The translations under genes and the position numbers were made by a program. Of a stretch of DNA of 64,000 bases, positions 28,916-37,674 are shown piece by piece. Source of the DNA: JBPCOI01 sp051000395 (GTDB taxonomy: Bacteria; Actinomycetota; Actinomycetes; Mycobacteriales; Jatrophihabitantaceae); NCBI GenBank assembly GCA_051000395.1, contig JBPCOI010000041.1, forward strand, positions 1 to 64,000, in the 5' to 3' direction. The notes below the pieces were generated by a model. It searched no databases and was not told where the DNA came from. It saw only the letters and a program-made list of their open reading frames with translations. Numbering within the stretch: position 1 is the stretch's first letter; each line of letters opens with the position of its first letter.

Positions 28916-30397
28916 TCATGGGATATACATGACGGTTTCGGGTTGGTAACTGAAGCTGTATTTGCCGCCGCGCAGCACGGTGAAGCTGATCGCCACCTGC
29001 ACCGAGGCGCCGTTGAACAGTTGCCCGCCCGGCAGCGCAACCGAAACGATGGAGTTCAGCCCACCGGCTGCCGGGGCGCTGGGTGGTGAATCCAGCGTGG
29101 TGGCCACCGTGCTGAACCCGTCGACGCGCCGCGCGCCGGTGCTGATCAGTTCCAGCTGGGCCTGGTTGGCTGCGGTGTCTCCGAGCGTGGTGATCCCGGT
29201 GATCCGCAGCCGCAACAAGGTGATGTCGTTGCCGGTGTTGTTGGTGATCGTGCGCCGGATCGTGAGTACCCCACCGCTATAGCTGAAGTTCGGGAATATC
29301 TGCGGACCGACCGCCTGGTCCAGCAGGACCGATGGGGCAGTGGCTTGCGAGTTCACCGGACCGAAGTTGTTGTTGTGATCGGTCGGGCCTGGCGCACCCT
29401 GGGTCGCATTGCCCACCCCATGGCTGCTGGTGGCCCGGTCGGTCGCGACGAAGCGGAAGTCGTGCGCATTGTTGCCCGTGTCCACCGGCACACCCGCTTT
29501 GATCACCCGCACGTACGCCGACTGAGCCGCCGTCTGAGTCGGGACAGCCAGCGGGGTGCCGGCATGCAGATCCGGCGGCGCACACGTCATACCGACCGCG
29601 TCACTGACCTCCCCGTCCGGTGCCACCACCTTCACTCCCTGATCCGGCGAAGCCGCCAGGCCCGCCAGGTCCGGCGTGCTGTACCCGTTCAGCGAGTACC
29701 CCGAACCGGCGATCAACAGATAGCCGCCCACCGGTAGGTAGTACCCGCTCAACGCGATCGACGACTCGGTCGTCGGGCACCCGGTCGAGAGCTTCGGACC
29801 GACCCTCGCGGCACCGCCGGAGTCCGTGCCGTAGCCCAGCGACCATCCGCTCAGCGACACCGGACCGGCCGTGTCGTTGTACAGATCCACATACTTGTCC
29901 GTCGGGCCACCCGGACCGGCCAGCCGCAACTCCGACACGATGACCGAACGCGTCGCGGACGCCGTAACCGGGTTCGACGCCCCCGACGCCGGGCCGGTCC
30001 CCACGCCGTTGGTCGCCGTCACGGTGAACGTGTACGTGTCACCCGCGGTCAACCCGCCCACCGTGATCGGACTCGACGTGCCGCTCGCGCTCTGGCCCCC
30101 GTTGCCCGGCGTCGTGGTATCGCTCGCGCTCACCGTGTAGCCAGTGATCGGCGAACCACCGTTGTCGGCCGGAGCCGTGAAAGCCACCGTCGCATCCAAC
30201 GGCCCACCCGACGCCGCACCGATCGTCGGCGCACCCGGCACCGTCGCAATCGACGCCGCCGACGCCACTGTGGTGCTGGCGGTTGTCGCCCCGGCTGGGC
30301 CACCCGGGAACGTGACGATAGCGACGGCGCCCACAGCCAGCGTTACCACGGCCACCAACCGGATGATCGGCCGTTGCACGGCGCTCGTGTCCGTCAT
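28916..30397 (-). CDS. Secreted FN3 / lamin-tail-like domain protein
   Basis: A 493-residue exported protein. A signal peptide (IIRLVAVVTLAVGAVAIVTF) is followed by a fibronectin type III domain (about 55-145: GSPITGYTVSASD, TYTFTVTATNGVG), a lamin-tail-like domain (VIVSELRLAGPGGPTDKYVDL, SLSGWSLGYG) and a C-terminal beta region ending YSFSYQPETVMYIP. The last two parts are related to the end of the protein at 18007-20826. ATG 30397 follows GGGGAGG. It lies directly upstream of the precursor on the same strand, separated by 95 bases, so readthrough is possible. Function unknown. Confidence 0.85.
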   Translation of the reverse strand: MTDTSAVQRPIIRLVAVVTLAVGAVAIVTFPGGPAGATTASTTVASAASIATVPGAPTIGAASGGPLDATVAFTAPADNGGSPITGYTVSASDTTTPGNGGQSASGTSSPITVGGLTAGDTYTFTVTATNGVGTGPASGASNPVTASATRSVIVSELRLAGPGGPTDKYVDLYNDTAGPVSLSGWSLGYGTDSGGAARVGPKLSTGCPTTESSIALSGYYLPVGGYLLIAGSGYSLNGYSTPDLAGLAASPDQGVKVVAPDGEVSDAVGMTCAPPDLHAGTPLAVPTQTAAQSAYVRVIKAGVPVDTGNNAHDFRFVATDRATSSHGVGNATQGAPGPTDHNNNFGPVNSQATAPSVLLDQAVGPQIFPNFSYSGGVLTIRRTITNNTGNDITLLRLRITGITTLGDTAANQAQLELISTGARRVDGFSTVATTLDSPPSAPAAGGLNSIVSVALPGGQLFNGASVQVAISFTVLRGGKYSFSYQPETVMYIP

Positions 30398-30486
30398 CTG
30401 GAACCTCCCCGGCGGAAGGGGCCTGGCCGGCCCCGTCGCTGCAGTCGTGATCGGGTCAAGTGTGGGCCTGACCGGGTGCGCCGGCA

Positions 30487-30503
30487 CTAGGGACTCGCCC
30501 TAG
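30487..30503. promoter_or_regulatory. Candidate LuxR-family operator
   Basis: CTAGGG-ACTCG-CCCTAG is a perfect inverted repeat resembling LuxR-type HTH sites with CTxGGG/CCCxAG arms (for example the PimM consensus CTVGGGAWWTCCCBAG). It sits in the divergent region, 90 bases from the secreted protein start and 179 bases before the LAL regulator. Confidence 0.5.
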
Positions 30504-30681
30504 GTTGGCCGCCTCAGCGACGGTTCACCCAATGGCGGCGGCTCGGACGGGCGTGCCTTGCGCCATTCGGCGCCTGATATATCCGGACCTATTCGGCGCC
30601 AACCTAGGCGTTTGCTGAGACGCCACGCCATATTCGCCTGAAGCGCGCCCGGCCAGCGACAATCCGTCCTCGGAGGGGCAC

Positions 30682-33576
30682 ATGAGCAAGCGGGCGGGAA
30701 GCGGCCGGGCAGTCCTCACGGAGCGCCCCGAGCCGCTGGTCGAGCGGGCGGCCGAACTGGCCACCTTGACCGCCGCTCTGGACCGGGCGCAGGACGGAGC
30801 CGGGAGCGCCGTCCTGATCGAGGGTGCGCCGGGACTGGGCAAGACGCGGTTGCTCGCCGAGATCGTCATCCAGGCCGCCGACCGGATGAGCGTGTTGCAT
30901 GCCTGCGGTGCGCAGAGCGAGCAGGACTTCACCTTCGGCTTGGCGCTGCGCCTGTTCGAGCCGCACCTGCGCAGGCAGCCGCCCGATCAGCGGCACGCGC
31001 TACTCGAGGGCGCGGCCGGGCTGGCCTCGTCGCTGTTCGCGGGCGGCGGCCCCGATTCCGGACGCTCACGCTTCTCCATGGTCCACGGACTGTTCTGGCT
31101 CGCGGCCAACATCGCCGAGCGGTCACCGCTGCTCGTGTGCGTGGACGACCTGCAGTGGGCCGACGAGGCGAGTCGCTGCCTGGTGCACTACCTGGCCCGT
31201 CGGGTCGGCGAGCTGCCGATCGCGCTCGCGCTCGCTGCCCGTCCGCGCCCCCGGTGCGGGGAGGATGAGGCCCTCGCAGCGATGCGCGACCCGTCCGTAA
31301 TTGAGCTCGTGCGGTTGTCGCCGCTCAATCGGCCGGCCACTGCCGGCCTCGCGCGCGCCATGGCGCCCGGGGTCCGCGCCGGCGACGCCGCTGTGTGCGT
31401 CGACCTCTCCGAGGGCAACCCCTTGCGCCTGCGCGAGCTGCTGACCGAACAGCTTGCGGACTCGAGCGCGGGGTCGCGAGAGGAGTCCAGGCTGGCGGCC
31501 GGCGGGCTGGCTGAGCGGGTGGCCCTGCACCGCTTGGCGCGGCTGGGCCCTGACGCCGTCAGGCTCGCGGAGGCACTCGCGGTGCTCGGCGGGCAGACCC
31601 CGTTGCACCGCGCCGCGGGCCTCGCCAACGTGCAGCTCGACGTGGCCGCAGCGCAGGCGGACCGGCTGGCCGAGGAGAACCTGATCGTGTCCGGCGCGCT
31701 GCTCGACTTCGTCCATCCGCTGATCAGGCGGGGCGTGTACAGCAGCATCGCACCGGCTCGTCGCGCGCTCGCCCATGCCGAGGCCGCGCGCCTGCTTCAT
31801 GACGCCGAAGCCCCCTGCGAGGAAGTGGCCGAGCAGCTGAAACTGGCACCGGCCGGCGGCGCGACGTGGGTGATCGACGTGTTGCGTGCGGCTGCCCTCC
31901 GCGCGGGCGCGCACGGACGGCCCACGACTGCAGCGCGCTATCTGGACCGCGCATTGGCCGAAGACTGCGACCCGCCGACCCGAGAGTGTTTGGAGCTGGC
32001 ACTCGGGGAGGCAGAATCGGCCGCCGGCATTGCGGGCTCGGTCGAACGCTTCCGCGCCATACTCGAGCGGCCCGGAGTGCCCGAGCGCAACATCGCGGTC
32101 CGCCGCATGCTCGCCCGCGCTCACGCCAGGGCCGGTAACCCGGCCCAGGCGGCCGAGGTGCTCGAGGACGCACTGACCGACCTTCTCCGCCTCGGGACGC
32201 GAGCGAGCGAGCTGCGGGCGGCTGTGGTCGACGACTACATTTCCCACACCGAGTTTCAGCCTCGGCTGCGACGGCGCTCGCTCACCCTGGTCACCGCACT
32301 GCTGCGCGACGTCCAGAACACCGGCACCGCCGCTGAGCTGGCGCTGCGGGCGTCACTGGCGTTGTGTTCAGGTCAGAGCTGGCAGCCCAACAGCGAAACG
32401 ATCGAGCTTGCGGCGCGCGCCTGGTCCGACGGTGCGCTGCTCGAGGACGAGGGCCCGGACGGGTCTGGCTGGTTGCGGGTGGTGTGGGCGCTGGAACTCG
32501 CTGAGGACTCGGCCGGCGCCCGCATTGTCAGCGCGGCTGCGGTGGACGCCGCGCGGTCGGCCGGGTCGACCGCGGCGTTCGCCGCCGCCAGCTACTTCCA
32601 CGGGTTCGCGAACCTGCGCCTCGGTCAGCTCGTGCGAGCGCAGGCCGATGCCGACCAGGCTATCGAGGCCGGCCACGACGAGGCTCACCGCTACCAGGTG
32701 CCTGCCCTGGTGCTGCGGGCGAACGCGCTCGTCGCCCGAGCGGATTTGGCCGCTGCGGGAGCCTCGCTCGCACTTGCTCAGTCGCTTGGCGGTGATGCGA
32801 TTCTCGACTTCGCATCGAAGGCTCATGCGGCCGGCCGGCTCGCGTTGGCCCGGCAGCGTCCGGCCGAGGCGTTGGGGAATTTCTTACAGGCCGGCAGTTT
32901 CCTCAGCGAGCAACTGGAGGCCGAGCACTCGACACTGCCGTGGCGCGCGGACGCCGCCCGAGCTGCGCTGCTGCTCGGAGCCCGCGACCGCGCTCTCGAT
33001 CTGCTCGATGCCGAACAGTCGGCCGCGGAGCGAAAGGGTTCCACGATCGCGCTGGGCAGGGCGCTGTCCGTTCGCGGCTGCGTGATCGCCCGCCCCGGGC
33101 AGACCGACGGCTTGTGCCTGCTCGAGCGTGCCGTCGCAATACTCGAACCGAGCGCCGCAGAACTCGAACACGCCCATGCGCTGGCCGCACTTGGGGCCGC
33201 GCGGTGGCGTGCCGGGATGCTCAGGCAGTCGCGCGAACCACTCGCCCGCGCGCATGAGATCAGCGTCCGGCTCGGTGCCGAGCTGCTCGCCAGGTCCGTC
33301 CGTACCGAGCTGGCGGCGGCGGGCTGGCGGCCACGGACCACCGCTCCCCGGCTCGCCGGGCAACTCACGCCCAGCGAGCAACGGGTCGCCGCACTGGCCG
33401 CACAGGGTATGACCAACAACGAGATCGCGCAGGCGCTGTTCGTCACCCCGAAGACGATCGAGTTCCACCTGCGCAACACCTACCAGCGCCTCGGCGTCAC
33501 CGGGCGCCGCCACCTTGCGGCTGCTCTGGCCGAACATCAATTTGCCGCGGCGCTCGGTCGGGTCGACGCCTGCTGA
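30682..33576 (+). CDS. LAL-type LuxR transcriptional regulator
   Basis: A 964-residue regulator. An N-terminal AAA/NACHT-like ATPase carries Walker A EGAPGLGKTRLL (about 48-59) and a Walker B-like LLVCVDDLQWADEA; a long TPR-like helical middle follows (about 350-880). The C-terminal LuxR HTH reads LTPSEQRVAALAAQGMTNNE and TPKTIEFHLRNTYQRLGV. LAL proteins often control neighbouring secondary-metabolite genes, and this one is divergent from the genes next to the lasso operon, so it is the prime candidate regulator. ATG 30682 after GGAGGGG. Confidence 0.9.
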   Translation: MSKRAGSGRAVLTERPEPLVERAAELATLTAALDRAQDGAGSAVLIEGAPGLGKTRLLAEIVIQAADRMSVLHACGAQSEQDFTFGLALRLFEPHLRRQPPDQRHALLEGAAGLASSLFAGGGPDSGRSRFSMVHGLFWLAANIAERSPLLVCVDDLQWADEASRCLVHYLARRVGELPIALALAARPRPRCGEDEALAAMRDPSVIELVRLSPLNRPATAGLARAMAPGVRAGDAAVCVDLSEGNPLRLRELLTEQLADSSAGSREESRLAAGGLAERVALHRLARLGPDAVRLAEALAVLGGQTPLHRAAGLANVQLDVAAAQADRLAEENLIVSGALLDFVHPLIRRGVYSSIAPARRALAHAEAARLLHDAEAPCEEVAEQLKLAPAGGATWVIDVLRAAALRAGAHGRPTTAARYLDRALAEDCDPPTRECLELALGEAESAAGIAGSVERFRAILERPGVPERNIAVRRMLARAHARAGNPAQAAEVLEDALTDLLRLGTRASELRAAVVDDYISHTEFQPRLRRRSLTLVTALLRDVQNTGTAAELALRASLALCSGQSWQPNSETIELAARAWSDGALLEDEGPDGSGWLRVVWALELAEDSAGARIVSAAAVDAARSAGSTAAFAAASYFHGFANLRLGQLVRAQADADQAIEAGHDEAHRYQVPALVLRANALVARADLAAAGASLALAQSLGGDAILDFASKAHAAGRLALARQRPAEALGNFLQAGSFLSEQLEAEHSTLPWRADAARAALLLGARDRALDLLDAEQSAAERKGSTIALGRALSVRGCVIARPGQTDGLCLLERAVAILEPSAAELEHAHALAALGAARWRAGMLRQSREPLARAHEISVRLGAELLARSVRTELAAAGWRPRTTAPRLAGQLTPSEQRVAALAAQGMTNNEIAQALFVTPKTIEFHLRNTYQRLGVTGRRHLAAALAEHQFAAALGRVDAC

Positions 33577-33686
33577 GCTCGGCTGTCCAACGTCACACAG
33601 CGGGCTTCTCAATCGAGCGGCGCGGGCCTCGCGTGCCAGGGCCGTCGCGAGACGCTGTGAGATCGGCGGAGCGCCGTGCGGCGGGC

Positions 33687-35273
33687 TCAGCGCCAGCCGA
33701 TGCGGCGCAGCAGGCGCAGCGACATCGTCATCATTGTGGCGAAGCCGTGGTAGCTCATCGGCCCGGGTGGGGCGATGTTCGCGAGGCGTTGGCGAGCCAA
33801 GGTCTTGGGCTCGGTGTACTTCAGCAGGCCCTCGGATCCGTGCCGGCGGCCCAGGCCAGAGTCGCCGACCCCGCCCATCGGCGCGTCGACCGAGCCCCAC
33901 GCCGCCGCATAGCCCTCGTTGATGTTCACGGTCCCGGCGTGCAAGCGGGCGGCGACCTCGCGCCCGCGACGCGCGGAGCGCGTCCAGACGCTGGCGTTGA
34001 GCCCGTAGGCGGTGTCATTGGCCCGCTCGATCGCCTCGCCGATGGAGGCGAAGCGATAGAGCGAGACGAGCGGACCGAAGGTCTCGGCGCCGGAGCACAT
34101 CGCAGCCGGGAGCACATCGCTGAGCACCGTCGGCTCGTAGAACAGCGGCCCGAGGTCCGGGCGCGCGTTGCCACCGGCCAGCACCGTCGCGCCGTTGGCC
34201 CGCGCGTCCGCGACGTGCTCGCCGACGACCGCGAGCTGCTCGGCCGAGGTCAGCGAGCCCATGTCATAGCCGTAGTCGTAGCCGGCGCCGAGCTTCATGT
34301 TCTTCACGGCCTCGACGAAACGCGGCACGAAGGTGTCGTAGATGCCGTCCTGCACGTACATCCGCTCGATGGAGATGCACAGCTGACCGGAGGAGGAGAA
34401 ACACGCGCGCACGGCTCCCTCAACAGTGCGCTCGAGGTCGGCGTCGTCCAGCACGAGCATCGCGTTCTTGCCGCCGAGTTCCATCGACGAGCCGATCAGT
34501 CGGGCCGCTGCCCGTGCCGCGACCTTCTTCCCGCTCGTCGTCGAACCGGTGAACATCAGGTAGTCGGCGCTGTCGATCAGCGGGTCGCCGATCCGCGACC
34601 CGCGGCCGAGCACGATCTGCCACACGTCCTCGGGCAGGCCGGCCTCGCGGGCGAGCGCGAGCACCCACAGTGCGCTCAGCGCGGTCTGGTTGTCCGGCTT
34701 CTGCACGACCGCGTTGCCGGCGATCAGCGCCGGGATGGTGTCGCCCGCGGCCAGCGCCAGCGGGTAGTTCCACGGCGAGATGACGCAGACGACCCCCTTG
34801 GGCTGACGCAGTTCCCGCGTCGCGGTGAGCCCGGGCAACAGCCCGGTGCGACGCTTGTCACGCAGCAGGCCGGGCGCGCTGCGTGCGTAGTAGCGCGCGG
34901 TGTTAGCGACGTCGGCGACCTCGAGGAAGGCGTCGCGGCGCGACTTGCCGTTCTCGGCCTGGACCAGGTCCATGATCTCGTCCTGGCGCGCGAGGATCAG
35001 GTCGTGCAGGCGCAGGAAGATCCGGGTGCGCTGGCGAACCGCACGCGCTGCCCAGCGCCGTTGCGCGGCCCGGGCCCGCTCGAACGCGGCGCGGACGTGC
35101 TGCTCGTCGCACTGCGGAAGCTCGGCCAGCACCTCGCCGGTGTAGGGCGCGCGCGTCAGCGTGCTGCCCTGCGTCGCAGGGACCTGGGCGAGCAGCCGTG
35201 CGGCGCCCCCGTCGCGGAGGAACTGCGGCAGGGTTCCGCTTGCGGCGGCGCGCTGGTCGGCGGTGGCGGTCAC
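33687..35273 (-). CDS. NAD(P)-dependent succinate-semialdehyde-type aldehyde dehydrogenase
   Basis: A 528-residue member of the aldehyde dehydrogenase superfamily. WNYPLALAAGDTIPALIAGN and FTGSTTSGKKVA form the cofactor site, Glu is in MELGGKN, and the nucleophile Cys in SSGQLCIS. Sequence features resemble actinobacterial succinic semialdehyde dehydrogenase (GabD2 type). GTG 35273 is the first codon with family similarity. A perfect palindrome, TGAACGACGTTCA, lies 38 bases upstream and may be its operator. The tail RLLRRIGWR is slightly extended. Substrate specificity inferred. Confidence 0.87.
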   Translation of the reverse strand: MTATADQRAAASGTLPQFLRDGGAARLLAQVPATQGSTLTRAPYTGEVLAELPQCDEQHVRAAFERARAAQRRWAARAVRQRTRIFLRLHDLILARQDEIMDLVQAENGKSRRDAFLEVADVANTARYYARSAPGLLRDKRRTGLLPGLTATRELRQPKGVVCVISPWNYPLALAAGDTIPALIAGNAVVQKPDNQTALSALWVLALAREAGLPEDVWQIVLGRGSRIGDPLIDSADYLMFTGSTTSGKKVAARAAARLIGSSMELGGKNAMLVLDDADLERTVEGAVRACFSSSGQLCISIERMYVQDGIYDTFVPRFVEAVKNMKLGAGYDYGYDMGSLTSAEQLAVVGEHVADARANGATVLAGGNARPDLGPLFYEPTVLSDVLPAAMCSGAETFGPLVSLYRFASIGEAIERANDTAYGLNASVWTRSARRGREVAARLHAGTVNINEGYAAAWGSVDAPMGGVGDSGLGRRHGSEGLLKYTEPKTLARQRLANIAPPGPMSYHGFATMMTMSLRLLRRIGWR

Positions 35274-35310
35274 GGGCGGTCCCACTCTCGGCTCGGGTAC
35301 CCGTCCACAA

Positions 35311-35323
35311 TGAACGACGTTCA
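35311..35323. promoter_or_regulatory. Candidate TetR-type operator
   Basis: TGAACGACGTTCA is a perfect palindrome with 6-base arms and one central base, of the form bound by many TetR repressors. It lies between the aldehyde dehydrogenase start and the 3' end of the FMN reductase gene. No TetR gene is adjacent; the regulator is unknown. Confidence 0.45.
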
Positions 35324-35340
35324 GTAAACCCGCCACCCGG

Positions 35341-35919
35341 CTAGCCGGCCGGCCACTCCGGCGCTCGGAGCGGCGCGAGCGCGGCGCTGACCCGCACCAG
35401 CTCGTCGAGCATCGCCTTGGCCGAGCCGGCGGCCAGCTCGTCGGCACGCAGCGCGCCGTCCTGGATCGAGTGCGCCACGAAGGGCAGTGCGACCGATCCC
35501 GGCAGCGGGAACATGTTCAGCGTCGTGAGGACCGCCTTGAGCGACTGCACCGCGCGCAGGCCGCCGGAGATGCCGCCGTAGCTGACGAAGCCGACCGGCT
35601 TGTAGGCCCACTCGCGGTGCAGGAAGTCGATCGCGTTCTTCAGCGGTGCGGTGAACGTGTAGTTGTACTCGGGCATGACGAACACGAACGCGTCGGCTGC
35701 CGCGACGATCGCGCTCCAGCGCTTCGTGTGCTCGTGGACGTAGCGGCCCAGGCGCGGGTGCTGCGGCTCGTCCATGAACGGCAGGTCCAGCTCGGCGAGG
35801 TCGGTGACGGCGGCGTCGAATCCGCCGTGCGCTCGGGCCAGGGGGACGAACCAGTCGGCGACGATCGGCCCGACGCGGCCCGGCCGGGTGCTCGCGACAA
35901 TCACCTGCAGTGTCGGCAT
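35341..35919 (-). CDS. NADPH-dependent FMN reductase (flavodoxin-like)
   Basis: A 192-residue flavodoxin-like reductase: IVASTRPGRVGPIVADWF binds the FMN phosphate, and VMPEYNYTFTAPLKNAIDFL and SYGGISGGLRAVQSL are typical of the NADPH-dependent FMN reductase/quinone reductase family. It likely reduces flavins, quinones or nitroaromatics in the cytosol. Divergent from a MarR gene, with two shared operator-like sites in the 83-base gap. Confidence 0.9.
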   Translation of the reverse strand: MPTLQVIVASTRPGRVGPIVADWFVPLARAHGGFDAAVTDLAELDLPFMDEPQHPRLGRYVHEHTKRWSAIVAAADAFVFVMPEYNYTFTAPLKNAIDFLHREWAYKPVGFVSYGGISGGLRAVQSLKAVLTTLNMFPLPGSVALPFVAHSIQDGALRADELAAGSAKAMLDELVRVSAALAPLRAPEWPAG

Positions 35920-35946
35920 GGATTCGCCCTCCGAAACTCAGTTTTA

Positions 35947-35957
35947 TTGACGTGTCA
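35947..35957. promoter_or_regulatory. MarR operator half-region A
   Basis: TTGACGTGTCA, a near-palindrome, in the reductase/marR divergent promoter. It is the inverted counterpart (10 of 11 bases) of the site at 35977-35987, 30 bases centre to centre. Confidence 0.55.
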
Positions 35958-35976
35958 TAGACTACGCACGGATAGG

Positions 35977-35987
35977 TGACGCGTCAA
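35977..35987. promoter_or_regulatory. MarR operator half-region B
   Basis: TGACGCGTCAA contains the perfect 10-base palindrome TGACGCGTCA. With the site at 35947-35957 it forms a two-site operator that fits autoregulation by the divergent MarR protein and control of the FMN reductase. Confidence 0.6.
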
Positions 35988-36002
35988 GTACAGGCGTAGG
36001 CT

Positions 36003-36530
36003 GTGGATATGGCGACGACGCGGTGGCTCAGCGAGGCTGAACAGCAGGCCTGGCGGGCCTACCGCCGCATGGTGCTGCTCGTCGACGCCCAGGTGGCCCG
36101 GGAACTGAACCGCGACTGCGGGTTGTCGATGCCGGACTACCAGGTGCTCGCCGCGCTATCGGAAGCAGCCGATCATCGCTGTCGGCTCAGCGAACTCGCC
36201 GCCGGCATGCAGTGGTCGGCGAGCCGGCTCTCGCACCACGTCAGCCGCATGGAGCAGCGGGGCCTGCTGACCCGGACCGGCTGCGACGAGGACGCGCGGG
36301 GAGCCTTCGTCGTGCTCACCCGCCCCGGCCTGCAGGCGATCGAGGACGCCGCCCCGGACCACGTCGGCTCCGTGCGCCGGCACCTGATCGACCTGCTCAG
36401 CCCGGCCCAGCTCGCCGCGCTTAGCGAGATCGGCGAGACCGTCGCCGCGCACTTCGACGAGACGTGCCCGTCCGAACCGGAGGGCGAGGTCGTGGCTACG
36501 ACGGCCAGTCGGCGAAGCGCAGGCCGCTGA
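36003..36530 (+). CDS. MarR-family transcriptional regulator
   Basis: A 175-residue winged-helix regulator: LSMPDYQVLAALSEA, LSELAAGMQWSASRLSHHVSRM (recognition helix), wing GLLTRTGCDEDARGAFVVLT. The start may be GTG 36003 or ATG 36009. It is divergent from the FMN reductase and probably senses a redox or aromatic signal. Its 3' end overlaps convergent purC by 35 bases. Confidence 0.88.
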   Translation: MDMATTRWLSEAEQQAWRAYRRMVLLVDAQVARELNRDCGLSMPDYQVLAALSEAADHRCRLSELAAGMQWSASRLSHHVSRMEQRGLLTRTGCDEDARGAFVVLTRPGLQAIEDAAPDHVGSVRRHLIDLLSPAQLAALSEIGETVAAHFDETCPSEPEGEVVATTASRRSAGR

Positions 36531-37386
36531 GCCGTTCGTAGGCCTCCACGTAGCGTTCGCGGGTCGCGGCAGCGACGTCGTCGGGCAGCGGCGGCGGGGG
36601 GGTGTCGGAGGCGCGGTCCCAGCCGGCCTCCGGCGAGAGCAGCCAGTCGCGGACGTATTGCTTGTCGAAGCTGCGCTGCGGCCCTCCCGGCTGCCACGTC
36701 TCGGCCGGCCAGAATCGCGACGAGTCCGGCGTCAGCACCTCGTCGGCCAGGACCAGCTCGCCGCTGACCGGGTCGTGGCCGAACTCGAACTTGGTGTCGG
36801 CGAGCAGGATGCCGCGCTCGGCCGCGATCTGCGACGCGCGCGCGTAGATGGCGAGGGCGAGGTCCTTGAGCTGCTGCGCCGTCCCGGCCCCGACCGAGGC
36901 TGCAACCGCGTCGAAGGCGACGTTCTCGTCGTGCTCGCCGAGGGCGGCCTTGGTGGCGGGGGTGAAGATCGGCTGCGGCAGGCGGTCGCCGTCGCGCAGG
37001 CCGGGCGGCAGCGCGACGCCGCAAACCGACCCGTTCGCGCGGTAGTCGAGCAGTCCGGAGCCGGCGAGGTACCCGCGCGCCACCGCCTCGATCGGAACCA
37101 TCTCCAACCGCCGGCAGAGCATCGCGCGACCGCGCCACGCCTGGGGAATCGCCGGGTCGTCGACCGCGATCAGGTGGCTGCCCACCAGCCCGGCCAGCTG
37201 CTCGAACCACCAGACCGTCATGGCAGTGAGGATCCGGCCCTTGTCGGGTATCGGCGTCGCGAGGATGTGGTCGAACGCCGAGATGCGGTCGCTGGCCACC
37301 ATCAGCAGCCGGCCGTCCGGTATCTGGTACAGCTCGCGCACCTTGCCGCTGTGAACGTGGACGAGACCGTCGGCAGTGTCGCTCAT
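36496..37386 (-). CDS. purC: Phosphoribosylaminoimidazole-succinocarboxamide synthase
   Basis: A 296-residue SAICAR synthetase, joining CAIR and aspartate with ATP in purine synthesis. Signatures: HSGKVRELYQ, SDRISAFDHIL, EAVARGYLAGSG, LADTKFEFG, and DEVLTPDSSRFW with SFDKQYVRDWL. ATG 37386. It stands apart from the other pur genes of the window. Confidence 0.96.
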   Translation of the reverse strand: MSDTADGLVHVHSGKVRELYQIPDGRLLMVASDRISAFDHILATPIPDKGRILTAMTVWWFEQLAGLVGSHLIAVDDPAIPQAWRGRAMLCRRLEMVPIEAVARGYLAGSGLLDYRANGSVCGVALPPGLRDGDRLPQPIFTPATKAALGEHDENVAFDAVAASVGAGTAQQLKDLALAIYARASQIAAERGILLADTKFEFGHDPVSGELVLADEVLTPDSSRFWPAETWQPGGPQRSFDKQYVRDWLLSPEAGWDRASDTPPPPLPDDVAAATRERYVEAYERLSGLRFADWPS

Positions 37387-37674
37387 GCGTCCGATCCTGG
37401 CAGATCGGCACGGGCCGACGCTCGGCTCCCCGCGGCTGCGCGCGGCCCGGTCGGAGCCTGCGGTTGCGGCGGCGTGGGTGGCGGCGCAAGCTCAGCGTGC
37501 TCGACTACCACCACCAGTCGACGGGGATCACGGGCCGAACTCCTGCCGCTCGAGCTCGCCGTGCTCGCGTCACCGACGCGGCACGGCGCCCCACACTTCA
37601 GGGACGACAGGCCGACTCGTGCAACCCTTCCAACTGGCAGCTAGTTGCCTGGCACGAAACTGCGGGACGGTGAG

